Positions 45,878 through 53,024 of a stretch of DNA of 64,000 nt are shown in pieces (within the stretch, counting starts at the first letter, position 1; each line of letters starts with the position of its first letter). The stretch is from Bacillus thuringiensis (GTDB taxonomy: Bacteria > Bacillota > Bacilli > Bacillales > Bacillaceae_G). A program made the position numbers and the translations under genes. Below the pieces are notes generated by a model. That model did not search any database. It was given only the letters and a program-made list of their open reading frames with translations, and was not told where the DNA came from. Where the stretch lies: positions 4,617,501 to 4,681,500 of the forward strand of contig NZ_CP155559.1 of the NCBI RefSeq assembly GCF_022095615.2. Reading direction: 5' to 3'.

Positions 45878-46948
45878 ATGAAACACCTCGTAATACTAGG
45901 TGGCGGCTACGGTGGAATGAGAATTCTGCAACGGCTACTTCCAAGCAACCAACTTCCGGATGATGTACAAGTGACATTAATCGACAAAGTACCATACCAT
46001 TGTTTCAAAACTGAATATTATGCATTAGTTGCGGGTACTATTTCAGAAACGCATATTCGCATACCGTTTCCTGAGCACCCACGCCTTAATATTCAATACG
46101 GCACAATAACAAATATTGATCTCGAAGAAAAAGCTGTTCACCTTGATGGCGGCGAAGCAATCCAATATGATGATTTAATTATTGGACTTGGCTGTGAAGA
46201 TAAATATCATAACGTTCCTGGAGCAAAGGAATATACACACAGTCTACAATCAATTGAACAAACACGTAAGACATATGAACAATTAAATAGCCTAGAACCG
46301 AATGCAACAGTTGCTGTTGTTGGTGCTGGCTTAAGCGGTGTTGAAGTTGCAAGTGAACTTCGCGAAAGCCGTTCTGATTTAAAAATCTACTTATTTGATC
46401 GAAAAGATAGAATTCTATTCCCATATCCAGAGAAACTAAGTAGATACGTAGAAGAATGGTTCGTAAAACATAAAGTTAACATTATACGAAACTCTAACAT
46501 TACAAAAGTAGAACCAAACATTGTGTACAACCACGATGAACCACTTGAATGTGATGCAATCGTCTGGACAGCTGGTATTCAAGCAAATGAAGTTGTTCGA
46601 AACCTTCCAGTTGAACAAGATGGTAGCGGACGGGTTGTTTTAACAAAATATCACAATATTCCAAATAACGAGCACGTGTATGTTGTAGGAGATTGCGCAG
46701 CACTTCCACACGCACCATCTGCCCAACTTGCTGAAGGTCAAGGAGAACAAATTGTCCAAATATTATTAAAACGTTGGAATAATGAAGCACTCCCTGATGA
46801 ACTACCTGTTATCAAATTAAAAGGTGTTCTCGGTTCTCTCGGTAAAAAACACGGATTTGGTTTACTAGCAAACCAACCATTAATGGGACGTGTACCGAGA
46901 TTATTAAAATCCGGTCTTCTTTGGATGTACAAATATCATAAAGGTTAA
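45878..46948 (+). CDS. yutJ: NADH dehydrogenase-like FAD oxidoreductase (YutJ)
   Basis: A 356-residue member of the type II NADH dehydrogenase family. It has FAD loop VILGGGYGGMRIL at the N-terminus, NAD(P)H loop VAVVGAGLSGVEVA near residue 146 and the FAD contact VYVVGDCAALP. It is shorter than YumB and ends without a clear membrane-anchor helix beyond LLWMYKYHKG. The B. subtilis counterpart YutJ is uncharacterised; a quinone or sulfide substrate is possible. AAAGGGG precedes ATG 45878. Confidence 0.88.
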   Translation: MKHLVILGGGYGGMRILQRLLPSNQLPDDVQVTLIDKVPYHCFKTEYYALVAGTISETHIRIPFPEHPRLNIQYGTITNIDLEEKAVHLDGGEAIQYDDLIIGLGCEDKYHNVPGAKEYTHSLQSIEQTRKTYEQLNSLEPNATVAVVGAGLSGVEVASELRESRSDLKIYLFDRKDRILFPYPEKLSRYVEEWFVKHKVNIIRNSNITKVEPNIVYNHDEPLECDAIVWTAGIQANEVVRNLPVEQDGSGRVVLTKYHNIPNNEHVYVVGDCAALPHAPSAQLAEGQGEQIVQILLKRWNNEALPDELPVIKLKGVLGSLGKKHGFGLLANQPLMGRVPRLLKSGLLWMYKYHKG

Positions 46949-46957
46949 TACTTTACA

Positions 46958-46980
46958 GACTGTCTACTAAGTAGGCAGCC
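46958..46980 (+). terminator. terminator of yutJ
   Basis: Stem GACTGTCTAC/GTAGGCAGCC with one mismatch and a three-base loop, followed by TCTTTT. Confidence 0.65.
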
Positions 46981-47111
46981 TCTTTTATGAGTTAAAATAT
47001 AATTATCAGACACATCTTTCTCAATATGGATGATGAATTATTTTTCATTTTTATATTAAAAACTATTGATAAACAGTGTATGCTATTTATAAGTTGTTTT
47101 ATTATTTCCTT

Positions 47112-47141
47112 TAAGACCGAAGTCATTCGGTCTTATTTTTT
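47112..47141 (+). terminator. intrinsic terminator upstream of the Spo0E-like gene
   Basis: Stem TAAGACCGAA/TTCGGTCTTA, loop GTCA, then T6. It lies about 70 bases before the Spo0E-like start and could attenuate read-through into it. Confidence 0.8.
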
Positions 47142-47181
47142 GCGTTGTAAATACTTTTACAGGAGGCATTCCATTTTACTT

Positions 47182-47355
47182 ATGAACTTAACGAAACTAA
47201 ACGATCGAATAGAAGCGAAGAAGAAAGAATTGATCTATCTCGTTGAAAAGTACGGATTCACTCATGATAAAGTGATTTCTTTCAGCCAAGAATTAGATCG
47301 TTTACTTAACTTATTAATAGAACTCAAGACGAAGAAAAAACGTTGCTCTTTATAA
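47182..47355 (+). CDS. Spo0E-like sporulation regulatory protein (Asp-phosphatase)
   Basis: A 57-residue protein: two amphipathic helices with the family signature FSQELDRLLN near residue 33. Spo0E-family phosphatases dephosphorylate Spo0A~P and so delay sporulation. ATG 47182 is the family-like start (MNLTKLNDRIEAKKKEL). The AGGAGG site lies 16 bases upstream, which is long; an ATT codon at 47173 would have better spacing, so initiation may be unusual. It is followed within 35 bases by bcr1 copy 2. Confidence 0.85.
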   Translation: MNLTKLNDRIEAKKKELIYLVEKYGFTHDKVISFSQELDRLLNLLIELKTKKKRCSL

Positions 47356-47382
47356 CCGTTATCTTCTCTTTTTTGATACGAT

Positions 47383-47540
47383 ATAAAGTGAAACTTTAAT
47401 CAGTGGGGGTTTTGTTCATCCCCCACTGATTATTAGCCTTCACCAATCGGGCTTTTACGGGCAGTTGATTCCCCACCTAACTTCTTTGCTTTCGCTGAAT
47501 TTTGAGGTGGGGGGCTTACTGCCCGCAAATAGCGGATAAC
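47383..47540 (+). repeat. bcr1 element, copy 2
   Basis: The core 47388-47535 starts GTGAAACTTTAATCAG and ends CGCAAATAGCGG. It is flanked by ATAAA (47383-47387) and ATAAC (47536-47540), a near-perfect duplication. It contains the hairpin TCAGTGGGGG...CCCCCACTGA. It is oriented opposite to copy 1, so the 2.2 kb between them (yuzB, yutJ, the Spo0E-like gene) is bounded by inverted repeats. Confidence 0.88.
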
Positions 47541-47562
47541 TAGAATCAGAAAGGAGCCATTT

Positions 47563-48222
47563 ATGTTTATATTAAAAGACGTTACATATAAAGATATACT
47601 ACACATTCCTTATTTACAGATTCAAAAAGAAAAAATCACATGTATTATCGGTGAGAGTGGGAGCGGAAAAAGTACATTGCTCCGCATGTTAAATGATTTG
47701 CAATCTCCAACATCCGGCACAATTGAATATAACGGAAAACTAATTTCTGATTATCCCCCTATTCAGTTACGACGTGACGTAGTCATGCTTGGGCAAACGC
47801 CACCTATTTTTGATGGAACGATTAAAGACAATCTATTAATGGGACTTCGTTTTTCTGAAAAACCATTTCCAAATGATGATGCCTTGCGAAGTGCATTAAC
47901 GACTGTTAGCTTAGAAAAAAATTTAGAAGACAACACTGATTCATTATCAGGCGGGGAAAAACAACGACTTGCTTTTGCACGTATCGTACTTATGGATTCA
48001 CCTGTTTATTTATTAGATGAACCAACCTCGGCACTAGATAGCGATACAGAACGCCGCGTTATGAAACAATTTACTATACTAGCAAGAGAAAAGAAAAAAA
48101 CAGTTATCTTCATTACACACTCACAACAGCTTCCAAAAGAAATTGCAGACGATATTATTGAGATTAGTAAAGCAAACGGTGCAACTAGAAAGGAAGTGCT
48201 CTCAGTTGAAGGGCGTTATTGA
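47563..48222 (+). CDS. fetA: ABC transporter ATP-binding protein (FetA-like)
   Basis: A 219-residue nucleotide-binding subunit: Walker A GESGSGKST, Q-loop near MLGQTPPIFDGTI, signature LSGGEKQRLAF and Walker B VYLLDEPTSALD, then the H-loop FITHSQ. Paired with a UPF0014/FetB permease, it matches the E. coli FetAB system linked to iron export under oxidative stress. GAAAGGAG precedes ATG 47563. It overlaps fetB by 17 bases. Confidence 0.9.
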   Translation: MFILKDVTYKDILHIPYLQIQKEKITCIIGESGSGKSTLLRMLNDLQSPTSGTIEYNGKLISDYPPIQLRRDVVMLGQTPPIFDGTIKDNLLMGLRFSEKPFPNDDALRSALTTVSLEKNLEDNTDSLSGGEKQRLAFARIVLMDSPVYLLDEPTSALDSDTERRVMKQFTILAREKKKTVIFITHSQQLPKEIADDIIEISKANGATRKEVLSVEGRY

Positions 48223-49003
48223 ACTCCAAATTTGGCAACTTGCCGCTGCATATATTTTTATTCTTATATTAATTGGACTTGTAAAATTAAAAGGGATTCC
48301 GCGTGAAAAACAAATTGCGCTCGCAACATTCCGTATGACGATTCAGCTCGTGCTTGTTGCATATGTCCTTACATACGTATTTGAAAATAGTAATCCATTT
48401 TATACAATTGCTCTTATTACTTCTATTACTACCTTTGCAATTTTTAATATTTATAAACGAGTTAACATCCCAATGTCAAAAGACTTAAAACGAGTAGCCG
48501 CCCTTTCCATGGTTGCCGGATCAATTGGGCCACTTCTATTATTTATCTTTGTTATTATCGGTCATAACCCTTGGTATGCGCCGCAATATATCGTTCCGAT
48601 TACAGGAATGTTAGTTGGGAATGCGATGACAGGTGTTTCTCTCGGTGCAAATACGTTCTTAAACAATATGAAATCACAAAGAGGTCAAATTGAAGGAGCA
48701 CTTATGCTCGGCGCAACACCGAAAGAAGCAACTGCTCCACTCATACGCGACGCTTTTGACTCTGCTATTTTACCGACAATTAATTCTATGGTCGGAATGG
48801 GGATTATAAGCCTACCGGGTATGATGACTGGTCAAATCTTATCTGGTGTATCACCATTTACAGCCATTCAATATCAAATCGCCATCATACTTGGTATTTC
48901 AGGAAGTACTGCTTTCGCTGTCATTATCTTCTTACAGCTTGGATATAAAACATTCTTTAATAAGCGGTGTCAGTTGAAAGAGATTGACTATGGCGGGCGA
49001 TAA
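48206..49003 (+). CDS. fetB: ABC permease, FetB/UPF0014 family
   Basis: A 265-residue membrane protein with about six to seven helices. The UPF0014 landmarks are KQIALATFRMTIQLVLVAYVL, ITGMLVGNAMTGVSLGANTFL, EGALMLGATPKEA and the MVGMGIISLPGMMTGQILSG loop. The start is TTG 48206, with AAAGGAAG at the right distance; the frame extends upstream inside fetA but has no ribosome site. It is translationally coupled to fetA. A dispersed 32-bp repeat lies 17 bases after the stop. Confidence 0.9.
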   Translation: MKGVIELQIWQLAAAYIFILILIGLVKLKGIPREKQIALATFRMTIQLVLVAYVLTYVFENSNPFYTIALITSITTFAIFNIYKRVNIPMSKDLKRVAALSMVAGSIGPLLLFIFVIIGHNPWYAPQYIVPITGMLVGNAMTGVSLGANTFLNNMKSQRGQIEGALMLGATPKEATAPLIRDAFDSAILPTINSMVGMGIISLPGMMTGQILSGVSPFTAIQYQIAIILGISGSTAFAVIIFLQLGYKTFFNKRCQLKEIDYGGR

Positions 49004-49020
49004 ATGATGCACCGTTCATG

Positions 49021-49052
49021 GGAAATAAAATTATATCGACTTACCGATAAAA
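49021..49052 (+). repeat. short dispersed repeat, copy 2
   Basis: GGAAATAAAATTATATC then GACTTACCGATAAAA, matching 21554-21585 with only a few differences. Confidence 0.7.
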
Positions 49053-49062
49053 AATGACAATA

Positions 49063-49093
49063 AAAAAGAGGAGGCTAATCGCCTCCTCTTTTT
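49063..49093. terminator. terminator between fetB and the PhnA-like gene
   Basis: Fourteen-bp stem AAAAGAGGAGGC/GCCTCCTCTTTT core with a five-base loop; convergent genes. Confidence 0.92.
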
Positions 49094-49095
49094 AC

Positions 49096-49437
49096 TTACG
49101 CCTTCTTAACGAATTGTGATTTTAACTTCATTGCTCCGAAACCGTCGATTTTGCAATCAATATCGTGATCGCCATCAACTAGACGGATACTCTTTACTTT
49201 CGTACCGATCTTCACAACTGAAGAAGTTCCTTTTACTTTTAAATCTTTAATGACAGTAACAGCATCGCCGTCTTGAAGAACGTTTCCGTTCGCATCTTTT
49301 ACAACTTTTGCACCATCATTATTTTCAGCTTCTGCTTCTTGGCCCCACTCATGGGCACATTCTGGACATACGAAAAGAACGCCATCCTCATACGTATATT
49401 CTGAATTACATTTTGGACAATTTGGTAAAGTAGCCAT
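49096..49437 (-). CDS. zinc-ribbon alkylphosphonate utilisation-like protein (PhnA/YjdM)
   Basis: A 113-residue protein with an N-terminal zinc ribbon ([11 protein letters not shown]...[10 protein letters not shown], four Cys) and a C-terminal SH3-like PhnA domain ([30 protein letters not shown]). Despite the PhnA name, the YjdM family has no proven role in phosphonate use. ATG 49437 follows GGAGGAAATG; the ATG 21 bases upstream overlaps no ribosome site. Confidence 0.9.
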   Translation of the reverse strand: MATLPNCPKCNSEYTYEDGVLFVCPECAHEWGQEAEAENNDGAKVVKDANGNVLQDGDAVTVIKDLKVKGTSSVVKIGTKVKSIRLVDGDHDIDCKIDGFGAMKLKSQFVKKA

Positions 49438-49671
49438 AAATTCATTTCCTCCGTTCATTATTTATACGTAAAAATCAAAATTGATGTTTACATCTCGATA
49501 AATAAAATTTGTATAGCATTTCTTTATAGTGCCATAGTCTCACGTTATTGACAAGCCTACCTCAAATTCTCATTTTTTATTGTATTTTACAAATTTTCAA
49601 TTCGTATGGTGTTTCCAATAAAAAAGAAGAACCTTCACAAGATTCTTCTTTTCAAAATGAACGATTTCTGA

Positions 49672-49902
49672 CTAGAACCCCAAACCATTTTCTTCAATGT
49701 AAAATTGATACTCTTCTAGCTCATCTTCACTTAACTTCTTATTATTCTCATATACTTCTTGCCATTCAAAATAGTCTTCACTAAAATAAACAGCAAATTT
49801 AATTTGCACGTTTTTCTTCTCCATATAATCATAACCAGTAAACTCTACTACGTCATAATCTTGTTCTTTCTTTACAAACTTCCAAGTTGGATTATCCGTC
49901 AA
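49672..49902 (-). CDS. small acidic protein of unknown function, start uncertain
   Basis: A reading frame of at least 76 residues with no signal peptide: TDNPTWKFVKKEQDYDVVEFTGYDYMEKKNVQIKF then KLSEDELEEYQFYIEEN. No ATG exists in frame. TTG 49902 is the only ordinary start and its ribosome site is poor, while the frame stays open upstream for another 25 codons or so (reading ..NVVRSSSEGVTLEIL..). Either an unusual start is used or a mutation has removed the original one. I do not recognise the family. Confidence 0.6.
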   Translation of the reverse strand: MTDNPTWKFVKKEQDYDVVEFTGYDYMEKKNVQIKFAVYFSEDYFEWQEVYENNKKLSEDELEEYQFYIEENGLGF

Positions 49903-49965
49903 AATCTCTAAAGTAACACCTTCACTACTTGAACGAACGACATTTTGTATATTTGATAATAAAAA

Positions 49966-49981
49966 TGTTTCACATGAAACT
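49966..49981. other. parS-like sequence
   Basis: TGTTTCACATGAAACT matches the ParB/Spo0J site TGTTTCACGTGAAACA at 14 of 16 positions; one mismatch is in the central CG. It is non-coding. Confidence 0.35.
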
Positions 49982-50043
49982 ATCTATATTTTGTATTACT
50001 TTTCCTCTACACAGTACATGTAAATCCATTTCTATAAAATACG

Positions 50044-50075
50044 AAAGACGCCCTTTCAAAAAGGCGTCTTTTTAT
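50044..50075. terminator. terminator of the CPBP protease gene
   Basis: AAGACGCC.../GGCGTCTT hairpin with T5; it overlaps the stop codon of the minus-strand CPBP gene. Confidence 0.8.
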
Positions 50076-50752
50076 AGTTGAAAATTCAATAGTAAATAAA
50101 ACGCATTGTTTAATACATGAATCCCAATTGGAACGAGTAAATTATTTGTTTTCTTATATGTATAGGCTAAACATATACCTATACCAAAAATATACAAAAT
50201 ACTACCTACTGTAAGGGGATGGGCTAAAGTAAATATAAAAGCACTTATAACAATGCTACTGAACGTAGAAAAGCGCTGAGATACTTTTGTGAAAAACATC
50301 CCCCGAAATAAAAGTTCTTCCCAAATCGGCGCGAAAATCGTGAGTACAACTACATATAAAATGATTTCACTTTTAGTAGGCTCAATTACTAGATTAGATT
50401 CATTCACACCAAGCCCATGTGGTAAAGCTAGATTTAATACCGCAAGATATATAAGCAGTACGATCATCGTTATTATTATCGTTACATAATGTTTGGAATT
50501 ATTGAACTGTATTGATTTTACTAACTGTAAACAGTAATTTCTTGCTGGTGCATATATTAAGATAATAGTAAGAAATGTTACAGGCGGAATAAGATGATCT
50601 ACATACCATGGATATAAGGAAGAGTCATATAAAAGGTTCAAAAAGCCCACTCCATACATGACCCCAAAAATAATTACTATCATACTGATTACTTCGAGCA
50701 TACTCATTTGTACATTTTTTTCTTTATATGTAACTAACTCCGTGTCCATCAT
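50072..50752 (-). CDS. CPBP-family intramembrane metalloprotease
   Basis: A 226-residue membrane protein with about six to seven helices. It carries the CPBP (Abi/CAAX protease-like) motifs: EELLFRGMFF (EExxxR) near residue 143, FTLAHPL (FxxxH) near 178 and a final HVLNNAF. Members are glutamate/metal intramembrane proteases and are often linked to bacteriocin self-immunity or prenyl-protein processing. No bacteriocin gene is visible here. GGAGGGG precedes the tandem ATGATG start. Confidence 0.9.
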   Translation of the reverse strand: MMDTELVTYKEKNVQMSMLEVISMIVIIFGVMYGVGFLNLLYDSSLYPWYVDHLIPPVTFLTIILIYAPARNYCLQLVKSIQFNNSKHYVTIIITMIVLLIYLAVLNLALPHGLGVNESNLVIEPTKSEIILYVVVLTIFAPIWEELLFRGMFFTKVSQRFSTFSSIVISAFIFTLAHPLTVGSILYIFGIGICLAYTYKKTNNLLVPIGIHVLNNAFYLLLNFQL

Positions 50753-50810
50753 ATCCCCTCCAGTATAATTAAACCTTTTTAACCATTATATACCATTTAT
50801 TAACACGAAA

Positions 50811-50844
50811 ACAGACGATACAATCTACTGCATCGTCTGTTTTC
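50811..50844 (-). terminator. terminator of the adenylyltransferase gene
   Basis: Stem ACAGACGATAC/GCATCGTCTGT, with a T-run on the minus strand. Confidence 0.85.
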
Positions 50845-50847
50845 CCC

Positions 50848-51642
50848 CTACCATTTCTCTCTACACGTCTCAATTAAATGAAGTAAATACCTCTTCGTCA
50901 TATCTGCCCTTCTCCACCTTGAGAGCATTCGCTTTTCTTTTGGATTCTGCCGTATTCTCGCTACTTCTTTTAATAAAAGCCCCCATTCTTCCGCTGAACG
51001 TTCTAACAAGTATTGCAATCCTCTATCTTTTGAGACGATTGTTTTATGATCCAGTGTATATAAAATACGCCCCATCGTAACGACTGCTGATTCTACCCAT
51101 TCTTCTATGAAAAATAAATATGGCTGCTTCGCTTTTTCACTCCAGTACTGTTCTACGTTGTATTTCATCGTATTAACTACATCGTCCCATCTTATTTGAT
51201 ACGAAAGATCTTCCGCTTCTTTCCCGGTAACTGTAATACCTTGATTTTTCAATGTCCACCATGTGACCGCATTAATATCCCAATGACCCATATTCGCCTT
51301 ACCATCTGCACAATACACGTATTCATTCATTTCATCGTTGTATTTCCCTAAATCAACAAGCGGAATATACATACCATCCATTCTTTTACCTAACGTACTA
51401 CCACTAAGTTTCTTATGAAGCTCTACAAGTTGCTGTTTTTCAGCTTCATTCACAAAATCACTTATTACCGTAACAAAATCAACATCACTCGTTTCTGCAT
51501 GAAATGCACCGAGTGCAATGGATCCGTAAATGTATACCCCGACTATTTTTTCATCTAAAAAAATTTCTTTTAATTCTACTGTGTACCGCTCCATTAACTG
51601 TTGTACTTCCTTTGGTAACGCATGCTTCACTCCATTTTTCAC
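50848..51642 (-). CDS. aminoglycoside adenylyltransferase-like nucleotidyltransferase
   Basis: A 264-residue protein. An N-terminal pol-beta-type nucleotidyltransferase domain (VGVYIYGSIALGAFHAETSDVDFVTVI, with GS and DxD) is followed by a C-terminal DUF4111 domain (about 150-250), the architecture of AadA/ANT(9)-type enzymes. These adenylylate streptomycin or spectinomycin. Chromosomal relatives in Bacillus are common, and resistance cannot be assumed. GTG 51642 follows GGAGGG by seven bases and is the likely start. Confidence 0.85.
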   Translation of the reverse strand: MKNGVKHALPKEVQQLMERYTVELKEIFLDEKIVGVYIYGSIALGAFHAETSDVDFVTVISDFVNEAEKQQLVELHKKLSGSTLGKRMDGMYIPLVDLGKYNDEMNEYVYCADGKANMGHWDINAVTWWTLKNQGITVTGKEAEDLSYQIRWDDVVNTMKYNVEQYWSEKAKQPYLFFIEEWVESAVVTMGRILYTLDHKTIVSKDRGLQYLLERSAEEWGLLLKEVARIRQNPKEKRMLSRWRRADMTKRYLLHLIETCREKW

Positions 51643-51655
51643 ATCTATCCCTCCA

Positions 51656-51690
51656 ATAAAAAAGAGCCTTTGCAAATTCGCAAAGGCTTC
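51656..51690 (-). terminator. terminator of yuzD
   Basis: Stem GCCTTTGC/GCAAAGGC with loop AAATTC and a T-rich minus-strand tail. Confidence 0.85.
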
Positions 51691-51695
51691 CTGCT

Positions 51696-52004
51696 TTATA
51701 AATATTTCTCGATTTCTTCGTAAACATCCTTCAAACGAGGATTTCCTTCTCCAACAATTTCTCCATTTACAAGAACGACCGGATAAAATAAATCTTCCTC
51801 CACTACGCGCTCTGCGAATGCTTTTTTATCTTCATCTTCTTGTTCTTCTTGAAAATCAATATACTCGAAATTAAATTTATTTTCTTGTCCTTCATATTTA
51901 CGCCCAATCGCCGCTTGTAACCATTCAAACGTTTCTGTTGAAGATGGCATTCCAACGCAGCTCGCACAAATTACTTTCGTCCCATACACTTGAACATTAA
52001 CCAT
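51696..52004 (-). CDS. yuzD: YuzD/DUF1462 family protein
   Basis: A 102-residue protein with a CxxC at residues 11-14 (VICASCVGMPSS) and a thioredoxin-like YPVVLVNGEIVGEGNPRLKDVYEEI C-terminal half. DUF1462 proteins are small thioredoxin-fold proteins of unknown role. ATG 52004 follows GGGGGAGAAG; the upstream frame to 52067 is not supported. It is divergent from yutI, as yuzD is in B. subtilis. Confidence 0.88.
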   Translation of the reverse strand: MVNVQVYGTKVICASCVGMPSSTETFEWLQAAIGRKYEGQENKFNFEYIDFQEEQEDEDKKAFAERVVEEDLFYPVVLVNGEIVGEGNPRLKDVYEEIEKYL

Positions 52005-52199
52005 TTCTTCTCCCCCACTTCTTGTTCCAACAGCATATTCAGATGTCTTAGTACATAAGCACATCATTTTACAAACTTATTCCATACCCCTATACTGAAA
52101 AAACACGATACAATATTTCGACATTAAAATAAGAAGAGAAAAAATAGATTTTCCCCTCTATCTTGATTATAATAAAACTGATGAAAGGAGTCGATAAAA

Positions 52200-52436
52200 A
52201 TGGAAAACCCACATATGCAAGAACAAGTATTAGAAGTATTAGATAAATTACGTCCATTCTTACTTCGCGATGGCGGAGACGTTGAGTTAGTAGACATTGA
52301 AGAAGGTATCGTAAAATTGCGCCTTATGGGTGCTTGCGGAAGCTGCCCAAGTTCTACAATCACACTAAAAGCTGGTATCGAACGCGCATTACTTGAAGAA
52401 GTACCAGGCGTTATTGAAGTAGAACAAGTATTTTAA
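52200..52436 (+). CDS. yutI: NifU-like iron-sulfur scaffold (YutI)
   Basis: A 78-residue protein equal to the NifU C-terminal domain, with the cluster-binding motif [15 protein letters not shown] (CxxC) at about residues 42-56. Such Nfu proteins carry [4Fe-4S] clusters to apoproteins. GAAAGGAG precedes ATG 52200. It lies in the same region as the A-type carrier YutM. The 3' flank contains a dispersed-looking repeat. Confidence 0.93.
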   Translation: MENPHMQEQVLEVLDKLRPFLLRDGGDVELVDIEEGIVKLRLMGACGSCPSSTITLKAGIERALLEEVPGVIEVEQVF

Positions 52437-52439
52437 TCT

Positions 52440-52587
52440 AAAAGCAGAAGCGGCTCGTTCTGAATGTGAGGGGGATGGAGCTTCTGACATAGAGGCGCTT
52501 TTTGCCTCGGCGGAAGAAGCGAAGCCACCGAACATTTTAGCCGCTGGAGCTGGATATTCTTAAAAGCGGAAGCGGCTCGTTCAGAAT
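52440..52587 (+). repeat. intergenic element with 26-bp direct repeats at its ends
   Basis: AAAAGCAGAAGCGGCTCG (52440) and AAAAGCGGAAGCGGCTCG (52562) begin two near-identical 26-bp copies. They bound a GC-richer stretch (GAGGCGCTTTTTGCCTCGGCGG) unlike the AT-rich surroundings. The composition and layout suggest a small repeat element, possibly multi-copy in the genome. The second copy is cut short by a terminator. Confidence 0.6.
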
Positions 52588-52595
52588 CGCTTCCT

Positions 52596-52627
52596 AAAAA
52601 GGGACCCAAATGGGTCTCTTTTTTTAT
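52596..52627 (+). terminator. terminator downstream of yutI
   Basis: Stem GGGACCCA-type hairpin (arms AGGGACCCA/TGGGTCTCT, two-base loop) followed by T7. Confidence 0.85.
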
Positions 52628-52750
52628 TCAAACAACACTTCTCCTTTAACATCATAAAACAAAATTGGAAATCCTTCCCCAAAAATGAGATAATTAATAC
52701 TATAGAATCGTTCACACATATAAAAGTAAAAAGACATAGGGGGACGACAA

Positions 52751-52966
52751 ATGCCAAAAATGGGGAACACTTTTTTAACAATTCAGGAACTAGAAAAGAA
52801 AAAAGAGTATTTATTAGACCTTTCATCCGTTATACCAACATGGAATACGAGTTATCAATTTTTATTTAAAGAAATCCAGCAAGAATTATTGGGTAAAGTA
52901 AATGAAAAACTCGAAAGACATCAATTCGTTTTAAATATATGTACAGATCAGCAGGTAGGGGCATAA
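52751..52966 (+). CDS. small protein of unknown function
   Basis: A 71-residue helical protein (TIQELEKKKEYLLDLSS, then FLFKEIQQELLGKVNEKLERHQF) with no signal or membrane segment. AGGGGGACG precedes ATG 52751 and a terminator follows at 52990-53018, so it has the context of a real gene. The family is not recognised. Confidence 0.7.
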   Translation: MPKMGNTFLTIQELEKKKEYLLDLSSVIPTWNTSYQFLFKEIQQELLGKVNEKLERHQFVLNICTDQQVGA

Positions 52967-52989
52967 TGTATTACATAAAATTGTGGTAT

Positions 52990-53018
52990 AAAAAAGAGAC
53001 CCCAGCGGTCTCTTTTTT
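52990..53018. terminator. terminator between the small gene and yutH
   Basis: Stem AAAAAAGAGACC/GGTCTCTTTTTT with loop CCAGC; convergent genes. Confidence 0.92.
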
Positions 53019-53024
53019 ATACTT

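Noticed and set aside
47026..47181. Upstream extension of the Spo0E-like ORF
   Set aside because: It runs through an intrinsic terminator, and the family start is MNLTKL at 47182.
50072..50752. Bacteriocin immunity locus around the CPBP protease
   Set aside because: No bacteriocin precursor, modification or export gene lies nearby; the family alone does not show this role.
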